Shown here piece by piece: positions 9,401 to 20,309 of a stretch of DNA of 64,000 nucleotides. The position numbers and the translations under genes were made by a program. The number at the start of each line of letters is the position of its first letter. Within the stretch, counting starts at the first letter, position 1. Source of the stretch: Porphyra umbilicalis (lineage: Eukaryota; Rhodophyta; Bangiophyceae; Bangiales; Bangiaceae); NCBI GenBank assembly GCA_002049455.2, contig KV918858.1, positions 1 through 64,000 on the forward strand, given 5' to 3'. The notes below the pieces were generated by a model. The model was not told the DNA's origin and ran no database searches. It was given only the letters and a program-made list of their open reading frames with translations.

Positions 9401-12400
9401 TGGTTGCTCAAGATGGACCCGACGATGGTGGTGGTGGTGGAGTGGCGGTACGCGGACTTGTTGATGCACAAATTGGTGCACGCGCTCGTGGTCGTGGTGC
9501 CGATGATGTGGTTGCTCAAGATGGACGCGACGATGGTGGCGATGGTGCAGCGGCAGTACGCGGAATTGGTGGTGCAACCGTTGATGCACACGCTCGTGCT
9601 CGTGGGGCTGATGATGTGGTTGCTCATGATGAACGCGGCGATGGTCGCGATGGTGCAGAAGCGGTACACATACTTGGTGGTGCAGCCATTCATGCATGTC
9701 CTCCTGCTGGTGCTCCCGTGGGTGTGGTTGCTCAAGATGGACGCGACGATGGTGGCGATGGTGCAGCGGCGGTTCGTGGACTTGGTCGTGCACACGATGA
9801 TGCACACGCTCGTGCTGGTGCTCCCGTTGGTGTGGCTGTTCAAGATGGACCCGACGATGGTGGTGGTGGTGGAGTGGCGGTACGCGGACTTGTTGATGCA
9901 CAAATTGGTGCACGCGGTCGTGGTCGTGGTGCCGATGATGTGGTTGCTCAAGATGGACGCGACAATGGTGGCGATGGTGCAGCGGCGGTTCGTGGACTTG
10001 GTCGTGCACGCGATGATGCACACGCTCGTGCTCGTGGGGCTGATGATGTGGTTGCTCATGATGAACGCGGCGATGGTCGCGATGGTGCAGAAGCGGTACA
10101 CACACTTGGTGGTGCAGCCATTCATGCATGTCCTCCTGCTGGTGCTCCCGTGGGTGTGGTTGCTCAAGATGGACGCGACAATGGTGGCGATGGTGCAGCG
10201 GCGGTTCGTGGACTTGGTCGTGCACACGATGATGCACACGCTCGTGCTGGTGCTCCCGTTGGTGTGGCTGTTCAAGATGGACCCGACGATGGTGGTGGTG
10301 GTGGAGTGGCGGTACGCGGACTTGTTGATGCACAAATTGGTGCACGCGGTCGTGGTCGTGGTGCCGATGATGTGGTTGCTCAAGATGGACGCGACAATGG
10401 TGGCGATGGTGCAGCGGCGGTTCGTGGACTTGGTCGTGCACGCGATGATGCACACGCTCGTGCTGGTGCTCCCGTTGGTGTGGTTGCTCCAGATGGACCC
10501 GACGATGGTGGTGGTGGTGGAGTGGCGGTACGCGGACTTGTTGATGCACAAATTGGTGCACGCGCTCGTGGTCGTGGTGCCGATGATGTGGTTGCTCAAG
10601 ATGGACGCGACGATGGTGGCGATGGTGCAGCGGCAGTACGCGGAATTGGTGGTGCAACCGTTGATGCACACGCTCGTGCTCGTGGGGCTGATGATGTGGT
10701 TGCTCATGATGAACGCGGCGATGGTCGCGATGGTGCAGAAGCGGTACACACACTTGGTGGTGCAGCCATTCATGCATGTCCTCCTGCTGGTGCTCCCGTG
10801 GGTGTGGTTGCTCAAGATGGACGCGACGATGGTGGCGATGGTGCAGCGGCGGTTCGTGGACTTGGTCGTGCACACGATGATGCACACGCTCGTGCTGGTG
10901 CTCCCGTTGGTGTGGCTGTTCAAGATGGACCCGACGATGGTGGTGGTGGTGGAGTGGCGGTACGCGGACTTGTTGATGCACAAATTGGTGCACGCGGTCG
11001 TGGTCGTGGTGCCGATGATGTGGTTGCTCAAGATGGACGCGACAATGGTGGCGATGGTGCAGCGGCGGTTCGTGGACTTGGTCGTGCACGCGATGATGCA
11101 CACGCTCGTGCTGGTGCTCCCGTTGGTGTGGTTGCTCAAGATGGACCCGACGATGGTGGTGGTGGTGGAGTGGCGGTACGCGGACTTGTTGATGCACAAA
11201 TTGGTGCACGCGCTCGTGGTCGTGGTGCCGATGATGTGGTTGCTCAAGATGGACGCGACGATGGTGGCGATGGTGCAGCGGCAGTACGCGGAATTGGTGG
11301 TGCAACCGTTGATGCACACGCTCGTGCTCGTGGGGCTGATGATGTGGTTGCTCATGATGAACGCGGCGATGGTCGCGATGGTGCAGAAGCGGTACACACA
11401 CTTGGTGGTGCAGCCATTCATGCATGTCCTCCTGCTGGTGCTCCCGTGGGTGTGGTTGCTCAAGATGGACGCGACGATGGTGGCGATGGTGCATCGGCGG
11501 TTCGTGGACTTGGTCGTGCACACGATGATGCACACGCTCGTGCTGGTGCTCCCGTTGGTGTGGCTGTTCAAGATGGACCCGACGATGGTGGTGGTGGTGG
11601 AGTGGCGGTACGCGGACTTGTTGATGCACAAATTGGTGCACGCGGTCGTGGTCGTGGTGCCGATGATGTGGTTGCTCAAGATGGACGCGACAATGGTGGC
11701 GATGGTGCAGCGGCGGTTCGTGGACTTGGTCGTGCACGCGATGATGCACACGCTCGTGCTGGTGCTCCCGTTGGTGTGGTTGCTCAGATGGACCCGACGA
11801 TGGTGGTGGTGGTGGAGTGGCGGTACGCGGACTTGTTGATGCACAAATTGGTGCACGCGCTCGTGGTCGTGGTGCCGATGATGTGGTTGCTCAAGATGGA
11901 CGCGACGATGGTGGCGATGGTGCAGCGGCAGTACGCGGAATTGGTGGTGCAACCGTTGATGCACACGCTCGTGCTCGTGGGGCTGATGATGTGGTTGCTC
12001 ATGATGAACGCGGCGATGGTCGCGATGGTGCAGAAGCGGTACACAACTTGGTGGTGCAGCCATTCATGCATGTCCTCCTGCTGGTGCTCCCGTGGGTGTG
12101 GTTGCTCAAGATGGACGCGACGATGGTGGCGATGGTGCAGCGGCGGTTCGTGGACTTGGTCGTGCACACGATGATGCACACGCTCGTGCTGGTGCTCCCG
12201 TTGGTGTGGCTGTTCAAGATGGACCCGACGATGGTGGTGGTGGTGGAGTGGCGGTACGCGGACTTGTTGATGCACAAATTGGTGCACGCGGTCGTGGTCG
12301 TGGTGCCGATGATGTGGTTGCTCAAGATGGACGCGACAATGGTGGCGATGGTGCAGCGGCGGTTCGTGGACTTGGTCGTGCACGCGATGATGCACACGCT

Positions 12401-15400
12401 CGTGCTGGTGCTCCCGTTGGTGTGGTTGCTCAAGATGGACCCGACGATGGTGGTGGTGGTGGAGAGGCGGTACGCGGACTTGGTGATGCACACATTGGTG
12501 CACGCGGTCGTGGTTGTGCTGCCAATGATGTGGTTGCTCAAGATGGACGCGACAATGGTGGCGATGGTGCAGCGGCGGTTCGTGGACTTGGTCGTGCACG
12601 CAATGATGCACACGCTCGTGCTGGTGCTCCCGTTGGTGTCGTTGCTCAAGATGGACCCGACGATGGTGGTGGTGGTGGAGTGGCGGTACGCGGACTTGGT
12701 GATGCACACATTGGTGCAAGCGGTCGTGGTCGTGCTGCCGATGATGTGGTTGCTCAAGATGGACGCAACTATGGTGGTGGTGCTGCAGTGGAGGTACAGA
12801 CACCTGGTGGTGCAGCCGTTCATGCACGTGCTCGTGCTGGTGCTCCAGTTGGTGTGGTTGCTCATGATGGTCGTGGCAATTGTGGAGGTGATGCAGTGGA
12901 TGCACGGAGACGTGGTTGTGCAAGCGTTGATGCACGTGCTCGTGCTAGTGCTCGGGATGGTGTGGTTGCCCAAGGTGTACACGACAAGAATGGCGGTTGC
13001 GCAGTGGAGGTACCCGGACTTGATTATGCAGCCATTGATGCACGCGCTCGTGGTGGTGCTGCGGTTGGTGTTGTCGCTCAAGAGGGACCCGAACATGGTG
13101 CCGGTGATGGAGTGGAGGCACGGGGACTCATTGGTGCAGCCGTTGACGCCCGCGCTCGTGGCGGTGCTCTCGTTGGTGTTGTTGCACAAGACGGACGCGA
13201 CAATGGTGGCGGTGGTGAAGTGCAATCACAAGGACGCGCTCGTGCTGCCGATCACGCACGCGCTCGTGGTGGTGCTGCCGTTTGTATGGTGACTCGAGAT
13301 CGACACGACACTCGTGGTGAAGGACATGGCCAAGACAGCGGAGGCGGCGACGGTGGTCGGGTGCTTGAGAAAGACGGGCGTCGTCCCGCCGCCGCCGACG
13401 GCGGTGGTGATTTTCATGCACGAGGACTCACTGGCGATGCCGCCGATGCACAGGTTCTCGGTGTCGCTGCCGTTTGTATGTTACCTCATGTTCGACGCGA
13501 CGATGGTGGTGCACGGCGTAACCCCGTTGAAGGGCCTAGCACAGGAGTCCGTGGCATTGCCGAAGGACCATGTTGTGGTGCCGCCGCGGGAGTCGGTCTT
13601 TTTGTCGGTGATCCTTCTTTGCTGTGCGATGCTCTCGCCTCACGGCGCGATGATCAGTTGTCTAGCTTTGATGCAGATGACATAAACGTCTTGGCCGGCA
13701 CTCTCCCCTCAAACCACTTGGCCAGAGGAATTGAAGGAGTCCCTAGTGCAACGCTCGCACCGATACAGAGCATACAGAAGCCTGGGGCTGCCGGAAAAGA
13801 CCCTACATCGCCAAAGAAACTCCACGAGCACATGCCGGGTACCACCCGAGAAGGTCCTGACGCCACTGTTCGCAGGAAAGTTGCCATGGATGCGGGCGGG
13901 GAGCCCAAGGACGCACACGGTGGTGACAAAGTGTGTGCGCAAGTGCTTGGGTCTCCGACGCGACGTGCCAAGGATTTCTACTCCGTTCCTGTGACTGAGT
14001 TACACTCTGTTCCTGAGTTGGGATTGCACGGACTGATTCGGTCGAATAGTGCATCATTCAGGCAATTTGGCGCGCACGTGTTCCGAATAGTAGCACGCGA
14101 GAGGCGCCCCGTCTCTAGTCGACTGCCAAAGCGACATTCCGGGGACAAGCTCAGAGTGCGCGTTCAAACCTTTCCGCAGTTCCCTACCATTATGTGCGAC
14201 TCATTCTCTGGTAGGCCTGCGCCTGACCTGAGCGTCAAGCGCAAAGACTTGAGGGCACAGCTGCCATCAGAAAGGGAAAAGCGAATGTCAGGTGCGGAAC
14301 TCAGAGCCAAAGTCGGTGAGAGTGCAAACGCCCTTCAAGCCGCATACCAGGACTTCGGTGTGACGCGCTTCCTTGCCAGTGTGAACGATCCCAGCGCGAC
14401 TTGGGTGCGACGAGTCACAGCTGCCGGCAAAGAGAGGGCCGTGATGGGTGGAGCCCTTGATCCCGTAGATGTGTACTATCTTTCAGACATGTCACCTGAC
14501 AACAAGGATGGGTGCAGTAGGAGTCTCGGCGACCCTGCGTGTACTGCCCATGCCGAGTCTTGCCCGCCTCGTCAGCGATTTGAGAATCCTCGCACATTGA
14601 ATCACCACACTATGCTCGGTGCAGCGTCCACATACGAAGGTATCAACACGAACTTGCTGTACGTTGGGTCTCAAGGCTCTCACTTTAGCTGGCACGTTGA
14701 GGACAGTCTGTTGCAATCATGTTCGTACTTGCAGGCCGGAGCGAGCAAGTTTTGGTGGTTCATTCCGGCGTCGGAACGCCCTCTCGCCGAGCGCGTGATG
14801 CGAGAGCTTATGGACCCGGTTGTATTGGAAGCGGCCGGAGGTGACGTATGGACAGTTCTTGCTGTAAAGGCGTGCTTGTGGCCTGCAACGCTCTTTCTGG
14901 CTCGTGGTGTACGAGTTGGATTCCACAAGATGGAGCCTGGGGACTTTGTTGCCACGGGTTACGGCGTCCTTGACGGCGGCTTCAATGGGGGACCAAACGT
15001 GGCCTCCGCCGTGAACACTGCCTGCACAGCCTGGTTTTCTTACGCGATGGAACACGCAGAGCACTGGCGCAATAAGCTGACTATCCACATCCCTTTTGAA
15101 AAGCTGCTGGTGCTTGCGGCCCAGAAGCTCGCTGCTGGGGAATGGTGGTGCGGCGACGCGAAGACGTATCAGGCGTTAGAGCCAGAACAGTTCCAACGGG
15201 ATATCAAAGTCATGGTGTCTTACCTAGGAAAGTACCTTGACGATATGCAGGCTTTTTTGGAGATGGGACCAGACACAGACTGGGCTGGCAGGAAGGCCAC
15301 CATCGTCGACATGATGCGGGCGTCCATGGGCGTGACGAAGTTTATCGTGCACAACTACATACAGCCGAAAGGGACACCCTTGGTGCTGCCCAATGAGGAT

Positions 15401-15718
15401 ACGGGATCAGTCACAGACTATTCAGTTGATGGCACGTCTTGCCCTCATTGCGGTGTAGTCGTTTGGCTCTCGGTCATTGTCTGCCCAACGTGCATTGAAC
15501 AGCTAGGAGAAGAAGCTGGACCTACTGCTCCTCTGTGCTGTCTGCGCTGCGCACCAACCATGTTCGGGAGCGAGCACGATCGACTTCGCCAGGGCTCTCC
15601 GGCGCAGAGGCGTCTCATGGGTTGCCATGCTCCGGTGGTGGTGCAGCGGCTCTCGAACAGCTCCGTGTACCTCTTGGTGGAAGAATTGAAGAAGCTGTCA
15701 GTGGGACGTTCTGCATGA
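6418..15718 (+). CDS. giant transposon-borne protein: Ulp1-like domain, 36-residue repeats, JmjC domain, Cys-rich C-terminus
   Basis: The ATG at 6418 opens a frame of about 3,100 residues when two 1-bp losses inside the repeat array (near 11786 and 12045, visible against neighbouring copies) are allowed for. Order: a basic, Ala-rich N-terminus with Arg/Gly (RGRG) stretches (6418-6800); a putative Ulp1/C48-like peptidase fold at about 7690-8170 (STADIGSLAEGEDMSKRMMD, then VIMPVYSGRGWSGLVV and VVLIDTC); an acidic linker; about 41 copies of a 36-residue repeat (8860-13290); a basic spacer; a JmjC domain (about 14590-15090); and C-terminal Cys pairs (CPHC, CPTC, CCLRC ... CH) resembling the C5HC2-type finger of JmjC demethylases. 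JmjC proteins use Fe(II) and 2-oxoglutarate to demethylate histones. Here HVE is present (His codon at 14693), the cofactor Lys fits, but the third ligand is Asp (14972) in LDGGFN. Convergent with the transposase, 254 bp apart. Domain calls rest on motifs seen by eye. Confidence 0.7.
8860..13290 (+). repeat. 108-bp coding tandem repeat with a 648-bp higher-order period
   Basis: GTGGTTGCTCAAGATGGAC-type words recur every 108 bp (for example 9616 and 9724), giving about 41 units that each encode 36 residues such as VVAQDGRDDGGDGAAAVRGL followed by GRARDDAHARAGAPVG. A diagnostic unit (VVAHDERGDGRDG) recurs at about 9626, 10058, 10706, 11354 and 12001. The spacing is 432 and then 648 bp, so six-unit blocks were copied as wholes. 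Outer units are more diverged than the centre, as expected from unequal exchange. Two 1-bp losses, near 11786 and 12045, move the reading frame. Confidence 0.9.
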
Positions 15719-15972
15719 GCGATGTCATTTGTGTTTTTTCTATGCTTCTTGCTTTTGGCTTCTCCATGCGCACTATGTATGTTTCTTCGTACTGCCTCAC
15801 GTTGCTGGCTGTCACACATAGGCTGTTGTAATATTCATCAACTTCTTCTCATTTGCTCTTGAGTCCATCGTAGGTCCCTTGCTCGTTGTTTTTGGTGCAG
15901 TACAGTATTCAAACCATGAGCCGAGTCCGACGTACACGTCAGAGAGGAATAAAATACACAAGTCACTCTCAG
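15719..15972. other. short convergent spacer with shared 3' ends
   Basis: 254 bp between the JmjC gene stop and the transposase stop. AATAAA at 15948-15953 on the plus strand is a candidate polyadenylation signal for the JmjC gene. T-rich words from 15725 to 15890 may serve the opposite transcript. Confidence 0.5.
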
Positions 15973-18951
15973 TCACCCGCTCTTAAAGTGGAAGCCCGAA
16001 CGTTTGGTAAACATGACATTACGCTGCCCACAAGGAAGCACAAATGCCAATTGGCCGACGCGGTCGGCAGTGACAATGGTAACATCAGCTGCTACGTCAA
16101 CAGCGACGACAGCCGGCTCGCCCAAGACGGAGAAGGCCATGTGCGGTACACGCCATGGCTCGTAGGCAACGTACAGCTCTCCGTTGACGGTTGCAATGGA
16201 GTGGACGCGACCAAAGCGCTTGTGGTTCATGTCACTCGTTCCAGAGCCATGCTCTTCAGGTACAATGTCAACAATGGACACTGTGGACCCTTCTGAGATA
16301 ATAATCGATCGCTCTTTCCTCGCGGCCTTCCGCCAAAGTGTGAGGGCCGCGTTGGGCGCATGGCGCTTCCAAACATCTTCTTTGGGCCCCAAGAGCGTGC
16401 GCACAGCGTGCATGGCACGCCAAGCATCATTGACTGTGGCCGCATTACCTCTGCTCGGACCCAGGCTGTAGAAAGAGACGGCCTTCAGCTTCTTGCCTCG
16501 TCTACCAATGAGCCATGAAGCAGGTATTCCATATTTGCCTGGCAAAGATAGCACTCGGGAGTACTGTTCTGTGTCTCTCCACCTCTGTATGGCATACTCA
16601 GCGGGGTTCCAGCTGTTGCTCTGGCTCACCTCACGCTTTGCCAGCTGGTGAAACCTCTCAAAAATGAGCTCACATATGGCCGGCCCGAGCTGCACCAGCG
16701 GGAGAGTGCGATACAAGAGCTCTAGTAAACGGTGCACAGATGGTCGCTCCCGCGACCCGTTGAATGGCACCAGCCGACGCAGTTCAATCATCAGACTCTC
16801 GCCCAAGACTTGGAGCTCAGCGACAGTGGGCCTCGTTCGCACGGCCTCCTCGCCATCCGAGGCAGCTGTTGGGAGGTAGAAAAGTGCGGTAGAGAACCGT
16901 CGGAGGGCATGAAGAGCACTGAGTGCGGCAACTGCGTGTGGCGATGTGGCTGTAGGATGGACCAAGTACTGCAGCACTGTCGGGCCCACCGTGAGCAGCA
17001 CTGCATAGTCTGACATTGAGAGGGTTGTGCCACCCATCTTTTCGGGTTCGAACGACGACAAGACTGTGTGTGTCGGGACATACTTCGCACAGCGACGCAT
17101 CTGCTTTGTGAATGAGTCCCGTTGCTCTACTGATAAGGCATCGTAGGCTTCCATTGAAAGGTTTGACCCGATGTTGTAGCAGAGTAGGTGTGAGGGAGCG
17201 ACAACCACATGCTCGTGTATGTCGAAACTCCCGGGACCCCGTGCCTCTTCAAGACGCATGATCAGGCTGCCGGACTTATCGGATATGCCATTAAGAAGCA
17301 GTGCATCCTTCACGGATTCCGCAGACAGCTGTGGGGAGCTCTTCACGGCCGACATGATAAGCGCAGTCCGCTCTTGCGTTCGAGAGTAGCGAGAGTCCTT
17401 AACGTCAAAAGAGGTCGTGCTGCTCATGGCTCGCTCTTTCCGGGCTGTCGTGGTCTTCAATTGGACAATGTCGCAGCTAGTGCAGTGCTCTATGCCTGGG
17501 GCACCGACCGAGTTGGAAAACTTTGCAGCCATAGGGAAATCAAAGAGACCAAGACACAGGTACACACGAACTACCACGTTCTGCTGTTTGAAGGCATCAT
17601 ACACGTGAACACCTTCCTTACTCGCGAGGAGTACGTCTTCCACCACGCGCTTGAGAAGTGCGTCCGGGTTGGCTCCTGGTGGCAAATAAAACAGTGGACG
17701 AACAGAAAACGCACGATCCTTGATGCTGAGAGATGTGTATGCTCCATAGTAGCCCTCCAGGCTTCCCCGTCGACGCTTGTATACGTTGAATTCATCACCG
17801 TACAATGAAACGTATAGCGTGTAGGGGTCTTTTTCCGGGAGAGCACACTCCGGGGGCTCTGCCGCCTGCGAGAGCTCCAGTGGCCGCAGTGACGTTAAGG
17901 CGGACCACGAGTCTTGTTCCATCATGGCTGATGCTTTTACGACAAGAACCAGTACGCCACCGGACCGCGTGAACCGCAAAGTAAACCTGCGTTCTTCGGT
18001 GAAGCATGGTGCCCAGCTCGCGGGCGGTACGAAATCAGGAAAAGCAGAAAACTGCGCGAGGGAGTCCCCAAGTCGAAGTGCGCTCTGGGGAGCATACGTG
18101 GACGCGGATGTGGTAAAGCTGCCGTCACAAGCAATGGCTGTGCTCATCAGACTGGCCTTGAACGTCGTAGCTGCATCAAGAGAGACCTGGGCGATACATC
18201 CAATGTCGTACCTGTACCGGTCTCGGAACAGGACGTTCTTCACGTTATACCTCGCGGGATCCCTGGCCACTACAGTCTGATAAAACTCTGCAGGCCGCTC
18301 AGCTGTGCCCATGCACGATTCCCCTTTACTGTGGAAAAGAGCAGCCGTCTTGGGATCTCCAAAGTCCCGCTTTACGTGCTCAGAGAAAGGAATGTACGAC
18401 ACGATTGCGTCAGGAAGTTTTCGCAAGGCTCTTCCTTTGCCAACGGGAAGCTGACGTGTGGTTGTTTCTCTTCGCAGTGGTATGGCAGACTTCAGCATGT
18501 GCTTGCGCAACTGCCGTAAGCGCCACCTCGAGGGCCACTCCTCCTGCGGGATAAAGGAGTTCTCGGCCTCTCGCATCATGTCATACTGTCTGAGCGTCAC
18601 GCGCACTCGCCCATAGAGGTACCCAAAACATAAGAACTCGCGACGTGTTGCAAACCCCTCATCAGGGTGCTCAGATGCACTCGAAAATTCTGTGTCGTCT
18701 GATGGGTAAGCGTCTGACTCAGATTCTGATGACAGGGCGACGTCGTCGTACTCCTCTATATGGGACACTCGTGGTATCGCTCTGCCAGGGACAGGTTGGG
18801 GTCTGCCTGCCCAGCCCCCACCGTCGCCTTCACGGCCGACATCATGCTCTGCAGAATCCGAGTTCGTGGGATGTGCTTGCAAATGAATCAGGTTGGCATC
18901 AGTGAGATTGAAAAACGCAGAACCTCGTGGACCGCGCCTGCGACGCTTCAT
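15973..18951 (-). CDS. CACTA/EnSpm-like transposase (TNP2/Plavaka type)
   Basis: A single-exon protein of about 992 residues from the ATG at 18951, which begins MKRRRRGPRG, a likely nuclear signal; the open frame reaches GTG at 18999. The N-terminal third is acidic (SSESESDAYPSDDTEFSSAS). The core carries a DDE catalytic pattern in TNP2 style: YGDEFNVYKRRRGSLEGYY for the first Asp, LFDFPMAAKFSNSVGAPG then HCTSCD for the second Asp and the Cys pair that follows it in this family, and ICELIFERFHQLAKREVSQS for the Glu. A C-terminal region (RFGRVHSIATVNGELYVAY ... WRVPHMAF) resembles the beta-rich tail found in Plavaka/TNP2 proteins. It would bind the element ends and cut the DNA. The frame is intact, so this copy may be active. 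It lies tail to tail with the JmjC gene. Confidence 0.8.
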   Translation of the reverse strand: MKRRRRGPRGSAFFNLTDANLIHLQAHPTNSDSAEHDVGREGDGGGWAGRPQPVPGRAIPRVSHIEEYDDVALSSESESDAYPSDDTEFSSASEHPDEGFATRREFLCFGYLYGRVRVTLRQYDMMREAENSFIPQEEWPSRWRLRQLRKHMLKSAIPLRRETTTRQLPVGKGRALRKLPDAIVSYIPFSEHVKRDFGDPKTAALFHSKGESCMGTAERPAEFYQTVVARDPARYNVKNVLFRDRYRYDIGCIAQVSLDAATTFKASLMSTAIACDGSFTTSASTYAPQSALRLGDSLAQFSAFPDFVPPASWAPCFTEERRFTLRFTRSGGVLVLVVKASAMMEQDSWSALTSLRPLELSQAAEPPECALPEKDPYTLYVSLYGDEFNVYKRRRGSLEGYYGAYTSLSIKDRAFSVRPLFYLPPGANPDALLKRVVEDVLLASKEGVHVYDAFKQQNVVVRVYLCLGLFDFPMAAKFSNSVGAPGIEHCTSCDIVQLKTTTARKERAMSSTTSFDVKDSRYSRTQERTALIMSAVKSSPQLSAESVKDALLLNGISDKSGSLIMRLEEARGPGSFDIHEHVVVAPSHLLCYNIGSNLSMEAYDALSVEQRDSFTKQMRRCAKYVPTHTVLSSFEPEKMGGTTLSMSDYAVLLTVGPTVLQYLVHPTATSPHAVAALSALHALRRFSTALFYLPTAASDGEEAVRTRPTVAELQVLGESLMIELRRLVPFNGSRERPSVHRLLELLYRTLPLVQLGPAICELIFERFHQLAKREVSQSNSWNPAEYAIQRWRDTEQYSRVLSLPGKYGIPASWLIGRRGKKLKAVSFYSLGPSRGNAATVNDAWRAMHAVRTLLGPKEDVWKRHAPNAALTLWRKAARKERSIIISEGSTVSIVDIVPEEHGSGTSDMNHKRFGRVHSIATVNGELYVAYEPWRVPHMAFSVLGEPAVVAVDVAADVTIVTADRVGQLAFVLPCGQRNVMFTKRSGFHFKSG

Positions 18952-20309
18952 GGCGACCAGGAAAGGGGGCCCGTGCGTGCGTAGCACAGTATCCGACACT
19001 GCACGTTAACACCACATACGCACGCCCGTAGGAGCACCAAGAGGGACACAGCCGAGGACCTGTTTGACGGGGATACACAGCGAGATCAAGGGCCCAAGGC
19101 ACAGGACGCCGGCACGATGCGACTGCGGTGTGGCACCTCAAGCATCGACGGAGGCTCACTTCGGTGTACCTATGGCGAGGGAGGCTCTGATCTGCTGATC
19201 GGCACGAGTTGGAGCTGCTCGGCAGATTCCCGGCTCGGACACTCTGCACCGATCCCCCTTTCTGACAATAGGAAAGGTACGAAGGACACGTCCTTCAAGG
19301 TGGACCACCGGCGGACGGCTTCCGTGCGCTCATTGGCCAGCCATTTCTAGCCCCCCCAGCGACCAAGGCGCCGATTGGTTTTCCATTTGATCCGGCAGAC
19401 CATCTGCGGAACAGTCCTCCAGTGATCCTCGTTTGATCTCAAGGATGATCCTCAGTCAAGTCCGAACGCCACCGTCGGGACTGTTTCCAGGACGGTCTTG
19501 CGTCATAGATCTCGCCCTATCCTATTCTACGTTTGAGATTAGGCCAGGACGGTCCACCGGAAAACCCCGGGGAGTTCCTCCACTTGATCTGATGATCACT
19601 GGGGGACGATCCCAAATTCGCGTCACGCCGACCTCCAGAATCGATGTGGCTGCGTGAGCAAATCGGGCCGCAGGCCTATACTGTGAATTCCTCGATTTTG
19701 TGGCTAGGATTAAATAAGGACGAGCATCCGTCTCCCTGTGAAGGGCAGGAAGTTTCTCTTGTCCGGTCAAGACTCCGTTGCCAATTCACATGTGAGTACA
19801 GAACTGAAATGATACTGGGCCACCAACATGTGCAAGTGCTCCCGCCCAGCAGAGTGGGCCTGAGAGCGTCCAGGAGGGCCCAACGTTCAGTCATGTCTCT
19901 GTAGTTTTGGCTCTACGTTCGGAGAGCCAGTGACATGGCCACACGTTGATCACAAGCGTTTGGACGGTTGACTTATTGGTTGATGGTCTTAATTCCAAGT
20001 ACAGAGATGCTAGCACCAATTTGGTACGCATGAAGACCGCTGGTGTCAATCGAAGACGAGAGCGTGCACTGTCTCCTTGGCACTTGGATACACAGCCCGC
20101 CTGCCTGCGTGCTGACTGCAGCAGCCCATTCGCGTTGCCACAACCTCATCTCCTTGAACCCGCCGCGTTGCCGGTGGCCAGCCGGTCCCCACCGCTGCCC
20201 CATCGGCCCCCTACCCGCCACCCATGGGAAAGTCGTCACACTCCTCTAGAGCCCCCACTCTCCCTCTCGTCACTTGCGCCGCTGACGCGGTCCTGTGCCT
20301 GGGCCTACC
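18952..20309. other. right subterminal region of the transposon and flank of the mannosidase gene
   Basis: No gene seen. Between 19380 and 19620 are several GGACTGTTTCCAGGAC- and GGACGGTC-like words and GATC-rich stretches that mirror 2460-2640. From about 19960 on, pyrimidine-rich sequence probably holds the promoter and 5' UTR of the gene at 20310. Confidence 0.5.
19404..19418 (-). repeat. right subterminal motif, inverted copy of 2600-2614
   Basis: CTGCGGAACAGTCCT is the exact reverse complement of the 15-mer at 2600-2614. A direct copy of TGTTTCCAGGA follows at 19481-19491. Confidence 0.6.

Larger units (their letters stand above)
2319..19700. mobile_element. large CACTA/EnSpm-like (TNP2/Plavaka-type) DNA transposon carrying a JmjC cargo gene; ends approximate
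   Basis: The element is defined by its TNP2-type transposase (15973-18951). Both sides share subterminal motifs: AGGACTGTTCCGCAG at 2600-2614 returns inverted at 19404-19418, and TGTTTCCAGGA at 2593-2603 recurs directly at 19481-19491. Such motifs in both orientations are typical of CACTA subterminal regions. The left end is placed at CACTG at 2319 because CACTA-type elements start CACT(A/G). I did not find a matching terminal repeat or target duplication on the right, so the right end is only bracketed between about 19.6 and 19.95 kb. Contents in order: subterminal repeats, 96-bp tandem array, minus-strand ORF, 98-bp and 163-bp repeats, Ulp1-like/repeat/JmjC gene, transposase. Base composition is lower in GC than the host genes downstream. 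The cargo gene carries two 1-bp losses, so this copy may be decayed or misread. Confidence 0.7.

Noticed and set aside
8633-11839. Plus-strand Leu/Met/Val-rich frame that could look like a membrane protein
   Set aside because: It is an alternative frame of the same repeat. It joins neither the N- nor the C-terminal domains, and its hydrophobicity follows from the GTG/CTG-rich codons of the array.
8347-12063. Very long minus-strand frame rich in Ser/Thr/Asn and Cys, and another rich in His
   Set aside because: Both are by-products of the 108-bp coding satellite, whose period is divisible by three. Neither has a domain, and both end where the array ends.
8860-13290. CRISPR-like regular repeats
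   Set aside because: Units are contiguous with no unique spacers, encode protein and sit in eukaryotic DNA.
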